Assembly: GCA_963680875.1 (NCBI GenBank) | Contig: OY804588.1 | Coordinates: 58,602,369-58,666,368 of the forward strand | From: Bathymodiolus brooksi | Taxonomy: Eukaryota > Mollusca > Bivalvia > Mytilida > Modiolidae | DNA length: 64,000 nucleotides | Reading direction: 5' to 3' | Shown here: positions 1-11,454 of the stretch, piece after piece | How the letters are laid out: each line of letters starts with the position of its first letter | Position numbering within the stretch: the stretch's first letter is position 1 | The notes under the pieces: model-generated | The model's database searches: none | What the model saw: only the letters and a program-made list of their open reading frames with translations | Told to the model about the DNA's origin: nothing | Position numbers and translations under genes: made by a program

Positions 1-991
1 ATATCATTGATATAAATTAAATCACTATTTATCCAATTATCAAACATTAAACTTTTATTTTTAAACATTATACATTTATTTCCCCATATAAGCTGTTTTC
101 TAATCTCTGCAAAATGTGATAGCGTTTTTGTTTGACCCCCACCCATTTTTATCCTGGTTTGCAATATTTCTTTATAAAATTCAGGAATATATCTTAAATA
201 ATCTTTAATTATTTTGTATTCGATATTCATTGAAAATATCAACCAATTCTTACCAAATTGTCTAAAGTATTTATATGGTATCAATTTCCAATTGTCCATT
301 TCTCCACTAACAAATCTACTTACCCATGATGCTCTCAGTGATACAAAGTAACTTCCTATGTTGATCATATTTAAATCCCCATTTCAAAATTACCTATCAT
401 AGTGTTTCTTTTAACTTTGTCTGGTTTACCATCCCATATGAATTTGAAACATTTACTTTCAATTTCTTTTCTATATTTGTATGGCACGACACATACACTA
501 GCAACAAAAGTAAACATAGGTATTACTAACGCTTTAATAATCATAATTTTCCCAAGAATAGTTAAATTTTGCTTTCCCCAAGAGAAGAATAAAGTATTCA
601 TTTTATCTATTTTATTTTCCCAGTTTAATTTTTCACACTCTTCTTTATTGTTACCAAAATATACACCCAATGTTTTAATAGGTTTTTCTGACCATGTAAT
701 GCCCTCTATTTTATCTTTACTGTGCTTAAGTTTTCCTACACAAATTCCCCCAGTTTTATTCTTGTTCATTAATAATCCAGAAAAAGACCCGAAAGTTTCT
801 ATTTCATTAAATGCTAAATAAATTTCTTCTTTAGACGTACAACATAAAGTTGTGTCATCAGCGAGTTGCGATATCTTAATGCTATGAGTGTTTTCGTCTA
901 TTTTTATTTGAAATCCCTTAATATCTTTATTGTTTCTAAGTCTTGAAGCCATGATTTCCAAAATCCAGATACCGAATAAGGTAATTAACAC
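1..991 (-). pseudogene. LINE reverse transcriptase fragment (L1/Tx1-like), runs off the left edge
   Basis: Remnant of non-LTR retrotransposon ORF2, which copies element RNA at a nicked target. The minus-strand reading frame 991-371 carries the RT active-site region as QLADDTT, followed by the typical RT-thumb stretch 'ILGKIMIIKALVIP' and 'FKFIWDGKPDK'. Beyond position 371 the protein continues in other frames towards position 1, so it is frameshifted. The same sequence occurs inverted at 15846-16836 with about 90% or better identity by eye. It lacks the endonuclease and the N-terminal RT motifs, and the rest lies outside the window. The clade is inferred from the related zinc-knuckle C-terminus of the right copy. 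I am sure it is a LINE and less sure of the clade. Confidence 0.85.
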
Positions 992-1605
992 GTGGCCTTG
1001 ATGTGATTAGATACATATTGAAAAACACATGTTTATTAACACAAACAATGATCTAAACAAACACGACACAGAAGACTATAAAATGAGCAACATGAACACC
1101 ACAGACAACCTGGGTGAACTCATGTGGTCCGGAATGGTATCCAGTTCCTGCTCAACTAGTGGAGCCCATCGTGTTACTGTTACACGACACGAACAGTGTG
1201 TGTCATGAAAATCGTGCTGGACACAAGTATCCGTGACAAATACAAATAACATAAATAAAAAAAAGTACATTTATCTCAATTGAAATACATACCGGGTATC
1301 ATGTTTATTAATTTAAGAGTATTTCCACGTTCTCGATCGATTACTCATCATGATTTATCATAGCATATAATTATGTTAGTGCGATTTCGGTGAAAGTAGC
1401 TGATTGTCTTTACCAAATGAACTGTCTTTTCCTATTTCATTCCAATTAATAGAACATAAAGCCACTCAGAGAGGTTAACATTTGTCATGCATTTATCAAA
1501 AAATAAATGTATCATAGACCAGCGGTAGAAAATCAAAAAATAAAATGTAATGAACCCATGGGCTACACACCTATATCATATATCATTGGAAAGAGGAATG
1601 ACGCG
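992..1605. repeat. Non-coding spacer with retroelement-tail remnant
   Basis: No gene is visible. 1076-1270, read on the minus strand, resembles the 3' tail of a dispersed bivalve retroelement also seen at 38856-39134 and 54700-54950 (shared peptide-like signature PLVEQEL...P). 1280-1605 is AT-rich with no recognisable element, but it is duplicated in the right arm (15213-15545). Confidence 0.5.
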
Positions 1606-2462
1606 AGTAGTATATGGGTAAAGCTCAGTTAGCATTTGAGGGGGTGCTGTGAGGGGGTGCAACCGGAAGTGACGTGACCGGAAGTGACGTGACCGGAAGT
1701 GACGTGACCGGAAGTGACGTCAGTCAGGTGGCCTGTTCGGAAGTATGTTCTGCGCATGCGCAACCGGAAGTTGCACCATATCCGCCCCAGTAGGGCCTTT
1801 TGACCGGAAGTGACGTCAGTCACGTGACCGGAAGAGGCCCTGTCCGGAAGTGGTCCTGACCGGAAGTAGGTTCTGCGCATGCCCGGATTTTCCCGCGCTT
1901 TTTTCTTAGTAGTAGTACCATGGCTACCGGATGTGACCGAAGGTCACTTGACCGCTTTCGGGGTTCCCTTGGGTGTGCACAACCGGAAGTTGTGCAACAC
2001 CCGTAGTAGTAGTAAACAATGTTGGTTGGGAGTGTTCTCTATGACGTCCGCGTCCTATAATCATAGGAACCCCGTCCTATATTTAGTTACTGGAACTAGC
2101 CCTGGTTATCTGCCCCTTTTATTTTCATATAGTGTCTAGGTTGTGTAGTACTTTGCCAAGAGTACATTTGAAAATTTCCATCTGCAAAATGTTTTTTTTA
2201 TATATTTTTACACTTTTAATGTTCAGAAAAACAAATGTTAAGAGTACATTTGAAAATTTCCACCTGCAAAATGGTTTTTTTTTTAATATTTTTACACTTT
2301 TAATGTTTAAAATAATTAACAATTAACAAAAATAAAATCGATAAATTCCATGGTCGATTTGTAATTAATGCGTTAGTTTTTTTGGTTTATTTTTGGTATT
2401 TTGAGGATCTATTAATTATACCAGATTTGAAATACTAGTATTGTGATATGAATTACTTATTT
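1606..2462 (+). repeat. Promoter-motif block copy 1 (truncated)
   Basis: A CpG-rich island in AT-rich DNA. It starts at 'agtagtatatgggta' and runs through arrays of ACCGGAAGTGACGT (ETS core plus CRE half), TGACGTCA with CACGTGAC, TGCGCATGCGC near 1751 (NRF1 consensus), TTTCCCGCGC near 1888 (E2F consensus) and CCATGGCTACC (YY1-like). It then becomes an AT-rich stretch with two copies of 'agagtacatttgaaaatttc'. It stops at 2462, whereas copies at 13452-15212 and 48153-49859 continue for another kilobase. Transcription-factor names are consensus matches only. Confidence 0.75.
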
Positions 2463-2634
2463 GTGTTATCTGTATTTGATTGTTTTCACCCTTCATTGAT
2501 AACATTGGTTGTCGTTAATTGTAACGTCTTAGTTACAAAAGGTGGTTTGAAATATTGTTTGTAGAGAATTCAATTAGTGTTTACAAGTTGTCAGAAAATC
2601 ATTTGTCGGAACTGTTGTGAGTGTTTTCCGGAAA

Positions 2635-4138
2635 ATGGCACAGTTTGGTAGCCAACTTAAACTTCTTCCATCTAGTGCTAAGAGGAGTACACCTTCAATA
2701 GATTGGAACCAATGTATCATTTGTCAATGTAAAAGTCTTGAACAATTATACGTTTTTACTGATAGGGGCAAAGAAACTTTTATTAAAGCCGCAGAGGTAC
2801 GTCAAGATGAGGTATACAGACGATTAATAGTAGAGGTGTCTTCAATTACTCATGTTGTATCTGAAAGTTTTGTGGTGAAATATCATAGGTCTTGTTGCAA
2901 ATCATATACCAGTAAACAAAATATTACGTGTTTTGCACAAAAAAAGACAATAAAAGAAGTGCCCGATAGTAAATCAAGTAGTCCATTTGTATGTTCAAAT
3001 GATATTACTACCAGATCTGATTGGACTTACTGTATTTTCTGTAAAAATAAAAGTTATAAAAAAGACCATAAGCTCCTCAAAATTGAATCACAGGTCGCTT
3101 ATTAGATTTCTCGGCGATTACATTGTCAAACATATTAATCAGAACAGTTCTCTCCAAGAAGGGCTATCACTTTACCTGGCCGGTTTATTTTCTAATCCTG
3201 AAACAGTTAAAATGTTGAATCAGAATGGTGTGTTAGATTGCAGTTGATTGGCAAGCACACAAGAAGAGGCGGATACCCGCATAATTTTGCATGCACTGTA
3301 TTCTGACAAACTGTACCAAGAGAATAACGTTCAAGGTCGCATTGTTGTGAAATCCCCAGATACGGACGTTCTTGTCCTTTTAGTACATTATTTTCCAAAA
3401 ATGAAAAACACAAGTGAGCTTTGGTTTCAAACAGGACTTATTACGAGCACTAAGGATTATAGACGTTATATCCCTATACACGAGTTATGCAAGTCATTGA
3501 GCTCCGTTGTGTGTGAGATCTTGCCAGCTGTTTATGCTCTAACTGGGTGTGATACCACTTCTTCGTTCTTTGGCATCGGGAAGAAGTCTATGTTGAAAGA
3601 TCTGTAAGAAACACCCAATCAGTTTAGTGATTTTTCTCGAATAGAATGCTCTGACATAGATAATTCAGTCGATCTAAGCCGAAAACTAATATCAAGGCTG
3701 TATGATCCGAAGAGAAAGTCGAAACGATGCAATATCGATCTGAACAAATTGCGGGTAAAATTGGCAACTGTCAAAGATTCTACTTTGGTGAGACTTCCTC
3801 CGAGTGAAGACACATTTAAACAGCATGTTCTTAGATCTTCGTACAAAACAAAGATATGGTTAAATGCACATATTCCAAAGCCAGCAGTTGGGTCACCTTT
3901 TGAGCATGGTTGAAAAGATGGAAAGTTTGGTCTTGAACTAATATTGTTTGAAGATCAAATGTCATCTGACTTTTTGCAGGACCTCGCATGCACATGCAAA
4001 GGAAGATCCGTTTGTAGTAAAGGCTGCGTTTGTTTTGAACAGAATTTGTCCTGCACAGAACTTTGTCCTTGCCAAGCATTAGACATTTGTCACAATGTGA
4101 TTACACACAGGACAGATATCGAAGATGACGATGCGTAA
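2635..4138 (+). pseudogene. FEN1/PIN-like nuclease with C-terminal CXC domain, broken
   Basis: I do not know a named gene for this; similar uncharacterised proteins are common in invertebrates. The ATG at 2635 begins a region with paired cysteine motifs (CIICQC ... HRSCCKSY, then CIFCKNKS). A frame change near 3100 leads into 'EEADTRI' (about 3262), 'SPDTDVLVL' (about 3352) and 'LTGCDTTSSFFGIGKK' (about 3544). That order of acidic residues followed by a GIGKK turn resembles the XPG/FEN1-type PIN nuclease core (inference). The C-terminus, 3944-4138, holds a Tesmin/TSO1-like CXC pattern, CxCx5CxxxCxCx6CxxxCxC, a known DNA-binding fold. Stops at 3103, 3245, 3605 and about 3912 make it a pseudogene. 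The 45.9-kb copy has cysteine codons where 3245 and 3912 are TGA, so those two lesions are private to this copy. Confidence 0.7.
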
Positions 4139-4745
4139 GCACGCAAGAGTTCTTTTTTTAAGCAAATCATAAAAACAACTGTATTTATTTGATTCCCTGA
4201 ATATCTCCATATGCGATTGACCAGATCAAATGCATTATCTAAACACCCAATCTGATAATAATTGGGTTTCGGATTACGATGGTGAATGAAGCATGTATAT
4301 TTTGTGGTTTTAAACGTTCAAAATGTCTAAAAGGGTGTTTTTATTTATGAATCACTTTAATAAAAAAAAACTACAAGGGTTCACATGAGATGTACAATGC
4401 TCATAGCTATTTAGGGACTGACAAAATACAGACTTACAAAAATACTTGTGTTGGGGGAATCGGGCATGTTTTGATTTACTTCCGTTGTATCGAACAGTAT
4501 ATATACACATTATAATGAAACATAAATAAACGTCATTATTACGTAAATAGAGATGACCTTGGGTCAAGGTCATTGTTTTATGGAAGCAAATACGAATCAC
4601 TTACATTGAAAAATCCCAATACCATCCAAAAACGGTCATTTTGACGTCAATTTTGGTTCAATAATCTAATTTAATATGTGGTCCGGTCCATCAAAAAAAT
4701 ACCATCAAACTTGTCGAATTGAATTTCATTTTTAAGGAAAATGCA
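4139..4745 (+). other. Shared 3' flank of the nuclease/CXC module
   Basis: No gene. The sequence is nearly identical to 47435-48037, with small indels, and contains a palindromic 'tgaccttgggtcaaggtca' near 4554 that resembles a nuclear-receptor half-site pair. It probably contains the 3' untranslated region of the module gene. Confidence 0.5.
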
Positions 4746-4756
4746 CTTTTCGAACG

Positions 4757-7700
4757 GGTACCGGTAAACTGAGAAACGAAAAGAAACGAAACGAAGCGAA
4801 ACGAAAACAAAATCCAACGAAATCTGTAAAGTTAGAAAACGAAATCCAACGAAATGAAACGAAATCTGTAAAGTAAGAAAACGAAATCCAACGAAATGAA
4901 ACGAAATCTGTAAAGAAAGAAAACGAAATCCAACGAAAAGAAGCGACGAAATCTGTAAAGTAAGAAAAGAAACGAAATCTATAAAGTAAGAAAGCAATAT
5001 CAAATGAAAAAAAGAACGAATTCTGTAAAGTAAGAAAAGAATCGAAACGAAATAAACGTTTATTCTTTGTAAGCACTACTAGAGATATCCAATAAAAGAA
5101 AAGAAGACATTTCTAAGTTGTAAAACTTGTGTCTGATCCATTTGTTGTTATTATGAACAATAAAATAAGTTTAAATCATCCAATAAAATTACGTAGCTCG
5201 AGCTAAGCTACCTATCGAGACGTATCTTCACCTATGGTCACGAAGTATGACGCACGGGATCCTACATTGAAGTTTGATTGAAGATTACAATAACATTCAG
5301 CATTCATTCAAATCCTAGTATTCCACATCTCAGTATTTTCTATTTGATACCTACTGGATGCGCACTTCGGATTGATTTATTTATTGTTGTTTGTTTAACG
5401 TTCAGTTGCTAATATTTCATGCATAATCGGGACGAGAACAAGTTGAAAAAAATCAATTTGATAAAGAAAAGCGAGGTTGGGATAGAAAACAGGAAAAGCA
5501 ATTTTTGACTGCAATGGCCTGGAAAAGGGGAGAGCTGGATAGGGGCGGAATATTTTGCCATCTGTAGCGGCCCCAATGTAGCATAGGGGCATACTCTTAC
5601 GAAATCTACAGATGGGATCTTTTGACGTGCATGAAGAGTGGCACCCTCCACACACGTTGGCCTACTATGGTCTGCGGTAAGATTTTCCTCTAATAGCCTG
5701 ACAATTCCCGAAGCGAGGGCTACCCTATTTAGCCATCGAGTCACCTAAGGTACACACCTTAGTTGCTCGGGGGGCTGAGCATCCGACCCCCGGTCAGACT
5801 CTAAGTACTCTTTTAGTCGGCTTTTACGACAAGCCGAGATCTGCTTCACGCCTATTCTTTATGACGCCCGGGATTCGCACAGGGCTTTCGGAAAACAACA
5901 TCTTGAAAAATGTTCTCTGTCAAAATTATGCACATTAACTATATAATTTCATCATATTACATCTTGAATCTTTTTTTTAACGGGATATGTCAGTAAGTGC
6001 ACATTTTGGGAGCTAAGTGCCCTAAGCACGGGCCGTTCGGTAGTAAAGGACCAGGCCAAATTTATCAGGGGTTGGAACCGATGCATTTCAATTTTGCCTC
6101 TTAAAAAGCCTTTGTCCCATGCTCAATATTTATGAAAAAAACTACATCCCATGCCTAATTTCAATGGAAATAATATAGGCTTTACCAAATTCTGCCAAGA
6201 AAAAGGGAAAAAAAAGTTGCCAAAATATCTTTGTCCCATGGCCTTTTGCACTGGTCCCTATTGCCTGGTCCGTTAGAGGCGAAGTTGTGTTTCAGATACA
6301 TGTCGTATGAGGAATACTAAGGCAAAAATTTAAAACAAGACGTCCAAAGGTTTAACTATCTGAAATTTACTAATTGAAAGTTTTATAGATAACGTATGTA
6401 TTTTTGTTTTTTTTAAACCATTTCACCAAAACATTGATAAACATTGTTTTATTTGAATAAATACCCCCACCCCCTTTGCCTCAGTTAAGAGCATATTAAA
6501 TCTGTAGAGAAAATTCACTAAAATCCATTTTCCATAGGAATCACACCCATTTGAAAATGTCTGGGTACGGGAATGTAGACCTAGAATAGATCAGTAAAGT
6601 ATAAGCATAAATTATTGTCCTTAGAAATAATATGGGGTTTGAATGGAACTCATTGGCATTTGGCGAACATTGAGGCCTTGACTCTAATCCAACTGATTAC
6701 CACCTAAAAGTTAGAATTTATGTTTTGTAAATGAATGGTTCAAAATAACCTGATAGATATATGGATTACTAGTCAGACGGGGGTTTGGGGAGTATGCCCT
6801 CCAACAAATAGAAAAATACGACTTTTGCATGAAATCTTGATACCAAAAAAAATTCTCGCCTCGCTCAGCCCCCCGTTTATTATTATTTTTTACTCTAACC
6901 TGAAATCCTGAAATCCTGATATGCCCATGTATCTTAAAAACATATTGTTGAGAAATACAGTGTATGAGAAAACCATGAAAAATTTTGTCCAGAAACCATA
7001 GCCACTTACTTGATTTTTGTAAACTATTGGTGTTATTGATATAGGACCCAATATGAAACTTATTTTGGCAAGAATGCTGGGCGTTATGTATATAAATGAG
7101 GCTTTGTATTTTTCTGTTTTGTCGGATCGTTGTCTCGTGGACATTTATTCAGCATCTCAGTATTTCCATTATTTTGGCAAAATAGTATTTCCGACAAACC
7201 TAAGATGGCCGAGCTATGAAATGTTATTGGAAAAAATAATGATTTCGACAAATCAGGTGCACTACTAATGTAGTATTTGAATAAATTCTGCTCCAATAAC
7301 AACCTCATTCTTTATATAGGGAAAATGTCACTTTAAGAAGATATATATATATATAAGAATGTATACTATCAGATTAGTTTTCAATCGAAAGATGGTGCAT
7401 TTTACATCTGGAAGCTATTTTGGTCTTTGTGAAAAGACATTTTCTTCATTACTGCCTTATACATATGCACATCGGGTAGTTTGTGAGTGAAGGTCGTTTC
7501 GCTATTGAGATATATAAATGTAGGCTTGCCAAAAACCAACCTCCATAAAAAGGCCCCTCAACTTTGGGTGGGTTACTAGAAATTGAGGTTTATTTTAGTT
7601 ATTTAGATAGGACTGGGCTACTCAAAATTGTGTTTGTCTAGCAACTGATACCGGTATTTCCCTGTGTCTTTCCGTGAACTACTATGGGCGTTGGTGTTGT

Positions 7701-8337
7701 TGTGCATGGGGTATATACCCGCCTGTGTATTTTGCAAATTGATTTTTTTCAACTTGTTCTCGTCCCGATTATGCATGAAATATTAGCGACTGAACGTTAA
7801 ACAAACAACAATAAATAAATCAATCCCAAGTGCACATCCAGTCGGTATCAAATAGAAAATACTGAGATGTGGAATACTAGTATTTGAATGAATGCTGAAT
7901 GTTATTGTAATTTTCAATCAATAGGTAAATTCATAGGTAAAGATACGTCACCATAAGTAGCTTAGGTCGAGATACGTAATTTTATTGGATATCTCTAGTA
8001 GTGCTTACAAAGAATAAACGTTTATTTCGTTTCGATTCTTGTCTTACTTTACAGAATTCGTTCTTTTTTTTCACTTGATATTGTTTTCTTACTTAATAGA
8101 ATTCGTTTCTTTTCGTTATATGTTGTTTTCTTACTTTACAGATTTCGTCGTTTCTTTTCGTTGCATTTCGTTTTCTTACTTTACATATTTCATTACATTT
8201 CGTTGGATTTCGTTTTCTTACTTTACAGATTTCGTTTCATTTCGTTCGATTTCGTTTTCTTACTTTACAGATTTCGTTGGATTTTGTTTTCGTTTCGTTT
8301 CGTTTCGTTTCTTTTCATTTCTCAGTTTACCGGTACC
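4757..8337 (+). mobile_element. Foldback DNA element with 11-bp target duplication
   Basis: The element begins GGTACCGGTAAACTGAG (4757) and ends CTCAGTTTACCGGTACC (8337), exact inverse complements. It is flanked by CTTTTCGAACG at 4746-4756 and 8338-8348. The paralogous module has a single CTTTTCGAACG at 48038-48048 with nothing inserted, so this is a genuine filled/empty site pair. The inverted arms (about 4757-5470 and 7737-8337) begin with a degenerate tandem repeat of 'aaatctgtaaagtaagaaaacg' type and continue into a unique stretch. The 2.3-kb centre has no transposase ORF, so the element is non-autonomous. An 11-bp duplication with long inverted repeats would suit a Mutator-like (MULE) origin (inference). 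Confidence 0.85.
5470..7736. other. Foldback element interior, no gene
   Basis: Only short unsupported ORFs are present. 5500-5890 is less AT-rich and ends in 'cggcttttacgacaagccg ... cccgggattcgcacaggg', which resembles a dispersed repeat I associate with molluscs. 5900-7736 is AT-rich with an (at)n run near 7342. I see no transposase, tRNA or terminator. Confidence 0.5.
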
Positions 8338-8348
8338 CTTTTCGAACG

Positions 8349-8452
8349 AAAGTTGAAAGCGAAAAACAAATTGTTATTGACCTTTGACCTTAATTATGCA
8401 AAAACATGACCACTTCCGACATTTACGGCATCATTATCCTGAGAATCCCGTC
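8349..8452 (+). other. Module flank distal to the foldback insertion
   Basis: Continues the module sequence interrupted at 4756. It matches 48049-48152, including 'tgacctttgaccttaattatgc', and leads directly into promoter-motif block 2. This shows that gene module and block were contiguous before the foldback insertion. Confidence 0.7.
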
Positions 8453-9883
8453 AGTAGTATATGGGTACGGCTCAGTTAGCATTTGAGGGGGTGCTGTGAC
8501 GGGTGCAACGGAAGTGACATGACCGGAAGTGACGTGACCGGAACTTACGTGACCGGAAGTTAAGTCAGTCACGTGACCGGAAGTCACGTCAGTCAGGTGT
8601 CCTGTCCGGAAGTATGCTTTGCGCATGCGCAACCGGAAGTCGCGCCATATCCGTCATAATAAGGCCATTTGACCGGAAGTGACGTCAGTCATGTGAGCGG
8701 AAGAGGCCCTATCCTGAAGTGGCCCTCACCGGAAGTAGGTTCTGCGCATGCCCGGCTTTTTCCCGCGCTTTTTTCTTAGTAGTAGTACCATGACTACCGG
8801 ATGTGACCGAAGGTCACTTGACTCCTTTCGGGGTCCCTTGGGTGTGCGCAACCGGAAGTTGTGCAACACCCGTAGTAGTAGTAAACAATGTTGGTTGGGA
8901 GTGTTCTCTATGACGTCTGCGTCCTATAATCATAGGAAACCCCCGCGTCCTATATTTAGTTACTGGAACTAGACCTGGTTATCTGCCCCTTTTATTTTCA
9001 TATAGTGTCTAGGTTGTGTAGTACTTTGCTAAGAGTACATTTGAAAATTTCCACCTGCAAAATGTTTTTTTATATATTTTTACACTTTTAATGTTTAAAA
9101 TAAGACAACAATTAACAAAAATAAAATCTATAAATTCCATGGTCGATTTGTAATTAATGCGGTTATTTTTTTTCGTTTATTTTTGGTATTGTGAGGATCT
9201 ATTAATCATACCAGATTTGAAATACTTGTATTGTGACATGAATTACTTATTTAACCCTTGTCCAACAAGTTTTATTTTTCCAAAGAGCCTATTTTTAGGC
9301 TTTTCAAACCACCCCCTCGAGTGCCAACGTCCTATTTATAAACTTTGTGTAAAACCGCATTCATCGATGACGTCACAACGTTGCACGAGACGTTCTCTGC
9401 CAAATTACTTAGACATGACGTCATATCATTTGAATGTGAGACAAAACATACTAACCTGACGTTGGTGAATGAACGACAAAATAACGTGACGTCATGCACG
9501 AATTGTCCGTACAATATTTCTACGTTTATTCCATTGGATATCGATAAAATTGGGGCAGTTTGTTTTTTTTATTGTTTTTCAACTTTTGTCAGCTGAACGG
9601 TTTTTTTTTTCAAATACGCGTTACTGGTTTGAAATTTAACAAAATATTTTTTTTTCGAGTACCGTAAATATTTCATTCGCCAAAGATGGCTACCTGTGAT
9701 CGAAGGTCACTTGGCCCCAACTCTCGCCCAAGGCATTTCCCCATAATGCATCACTATACGTCATAATAAATTATCCCGATAGGTGGTGTCACTATCTCGT
9801 AACTTGGTAACTTCATAACCAAGGTCTTTCGTAACTTATTTCGTAACTTCGTACCATGTTCGTAACTTCGCGGGAAAATGACG
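8453..9883 (+). repeat. Promoter-motif block copy 2
   Basis: Same order as copy 4: ETS/CRE/E-box arrays 8500-8610, TGCGCATGCGC near 8620, a second ETS/CRE cluster 8670-8740, TTTCCCGCGC near 8759, a CCATGACTACC YY1-like site, and the AT-rich 'agagtacatttgaaaatttc' segment. A second half (9254-9790) carries three full or nearly full CREs near 9366, 9416 and 9487 and an AAAGATGGCTACC YY1-like site near 9682. It ends in a short 'gtaacttc' array (9800-9883). The short ORFs here encode nothing recognisable. Confidence 0.7.
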
Positions 9884-10075
9884 TCACTTCCAATCACGTG
9901 ACTGACGTCACTTCCGGTCATGTGACTAACGTCACTCCGGTCACTTGACTGACGTCACTTCCGGTCACGTGACTGAAGTCACTTCCGGTCACTTGACTGA
10001 CGTCACTTCCGGTCATGTCACGTCCGTTCACGTCACTTCCGGTGACGTCCTTTCCGGTGACGTCACTTCCGGTAG
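9884..10075 (+). repeat. 24-bp CRE/ETS/E-box tandem array
   Basis: About eight degenerate units of 'tgacgtcacttccggtcacgtgac', each a CRE (TGACGTCA), an inverted ETS core (CTTCCGG) and an E-box (CACGTG). They run opposite to the arrays at 8500-8610, so block 2 has arrays facing inward at both ends. Units with changes (for example catgtgac, cacttgac) show ongoing decay. Confidence 0.8.
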
Positions 10076-11088
10076 CACACCTTTCCCAAATTATGATGGC
10101 CTGCAGATCCTCAAAACAGTGGAAGTACTGATCAAACCCCTAACATGCGGCTGCCGCCATACTCACAGAGTAATGATGAAGAACCCTATTATATTTTGAA
10201 AAACAATAATCCGTTTTTCTTTGTTTTAGGAACCTCTATACTGTAATGTATTTTATGTAATATAGTCACTGCTATTGTTGTCTGTATCACGTAAACAGGT
10301 CCACACATGCAATACTATAAACATTTTAATTGGACACTAGTTATTTAATGATGATTTTTTTTATAAATGATGGGAAATGTTTTACCACACAGTATCAGAT
10401 AAAAATGGTGAAATGTATCGACGATTGTACAGTGTTATCAACCGTAGACGTTCACTGGTGGATGATCAGCAATTGGTCAAATGTATCAATATATTTCAGC
10501 CTGGTAGTAGATTGGTAAGACAATTCATATTTAATCTTCAGCTTTCGTAGAGGAGCTAAGACCATCTCATTGGGGAACATTGTATTAATGTGGTTGCTTT
10601 GAGAAGCTATAACATGCTGTAGTATTGATAGTAAAATACATTCTGGGCCGAAAATGAAAATTTAGGAAAATAATAAAACTTGTAAAAAATAGATTGTGAC
10701 GAAAATGATTTTTTTTTTTTTTAAAGTACGGGGAAATGATACGCGGAAAATGACGTCACGTACGCGGAAAACAAGCTACGTTGCATTTCAAACGTTGCAG
10801 TTTGAAAAAAGTACGGTAAAATGAAATTTCTTATGACGTCATGTACGCGGAAAACAAGTAACGTTGCAAGTTATATTCGTTTTACAGAGTTTTAATATGT
10901 TTATATAGATTTCACTGTTCTGAGAGTAAACATCACAATATCATAATCATGGCGTATGAAGTTAGGATTTTAATCATTCTTTTATATTTCCAGAATCAGC
11001 AAAACAGAATTAATCTTGGAAAATCAGCAAAAAGAGAAGAACATTTGATTTGAAAGAATCATTAGAAACAATGAAAAAAAAAGATATG
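10076..11088. other. Intergenic, AT-rich
   Basis: No supported gene. Two related segments, 10733-10785 and 10808-10868, share 'tgacgtcacgtacgcggaaaacaag'-type sequence, so CRE-like motifs recur here outside the blocks. Confidence 0.4.
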
Positions 11089-11402
11089 GAACATATGGAA
11101 GGAAAGAAAGTTGAAAAGTGAAATGACATGAAAAATATGAAAGAAAGCCAAGTTGAATAGTGAAAAGATATGGAAAATATGGAAGAAAACAAAGTTGAAT
11201 AGTGAAAAGATATGGAAAATACAGAAGAAACCAAAGTTGAATTGTGAAATGATATGGAAAATATGGAAGAAAGTTAAGTTGAAATGTGAAATAATATGGA
11301 AAATATGGAAGAAAGGCAAGTCGAATAGTGAAAAGATTTGGAAAATACAGAAGAAAATTGTGAAAAGATATGAAAAATATGGAAAATATGGAAGAACATT
11401 TT
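11089..11402. repeat. 39-bp minisatellite, copy 1
   Basis: About eight units of 'agttgaatagtgaaaag' plus 'atatggaaaatatggaagaa'. Because 39 is a multiple of three, open frames arise on both strands with a 13-residue periodicity (SEKIWKIWKK on plus). I treat these as a by-product of unit length. Confidence 0.8.
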
Positions 11403-11454
11403 TTTTTTCTTTTTTACAAAACAATTAATACTGCCTGTAATTTATTTAAGTTTA

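Larger units (their letters stand above)
1..2462 (+). repeat. Left arm of a large inverted repeat
   Basis: Reading inward from position 1, this segment is the reverse complement of 14341-16836. Matching landmarks are the LINE RT, the retroelement tail near 1076-1270, the unique stretch 1300-1605 and the promoter-motif block 1606-2462. Identity ends at 2462, where the nuclease/CXC module begins. The arm probably continues left of the window. Confidence 0.85.
2461..4756 (+). mobile_element. Nuclease/CXC gene module, left copy
   Basis: This unit is repeated at 45958-48048. Both copies start at 'ttgtgttatctgtatttg', carry the same gene and share about 600 bp of 3' flank. The left copy is interrupted by the foldback element at 4757-8337, and its flank resumes at 8349-8452 before promoter-motif block 2. 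I infer it is mobile because two copies lie in unrelated surroundings. No terminal inverted repeats or target duplication were identified for the module itself. Confidence 0.65.

Noticed and set aside
402..821. Plus-strand open frame opposite the LINE
   Set aside because: Antisense shadow of the RT coding sequence; no independent feature.
1629..1880. Open frames across the promoter-motif blocks (also 8423-8632, 9945-10199, 14929-15189, 48247-48540)
   Set aside because: Peptides such as repeated TDVTSGHV merely reflect the 24-bp unit, which is a multiple of three.
4732..5076. Phe/Ser-rich open frames in the foldback arms (also 8039-8409)
   Set aside because: They follow the tandem repeat (FVSFRWISF pattern) in several frames, so they are low-complexity by-products.
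11062..11424. Minus-strand 120-residue hydrophobic open frame
   Set aside because: Translation of the 39-bp minisatellite; the opposite strand is equally open.
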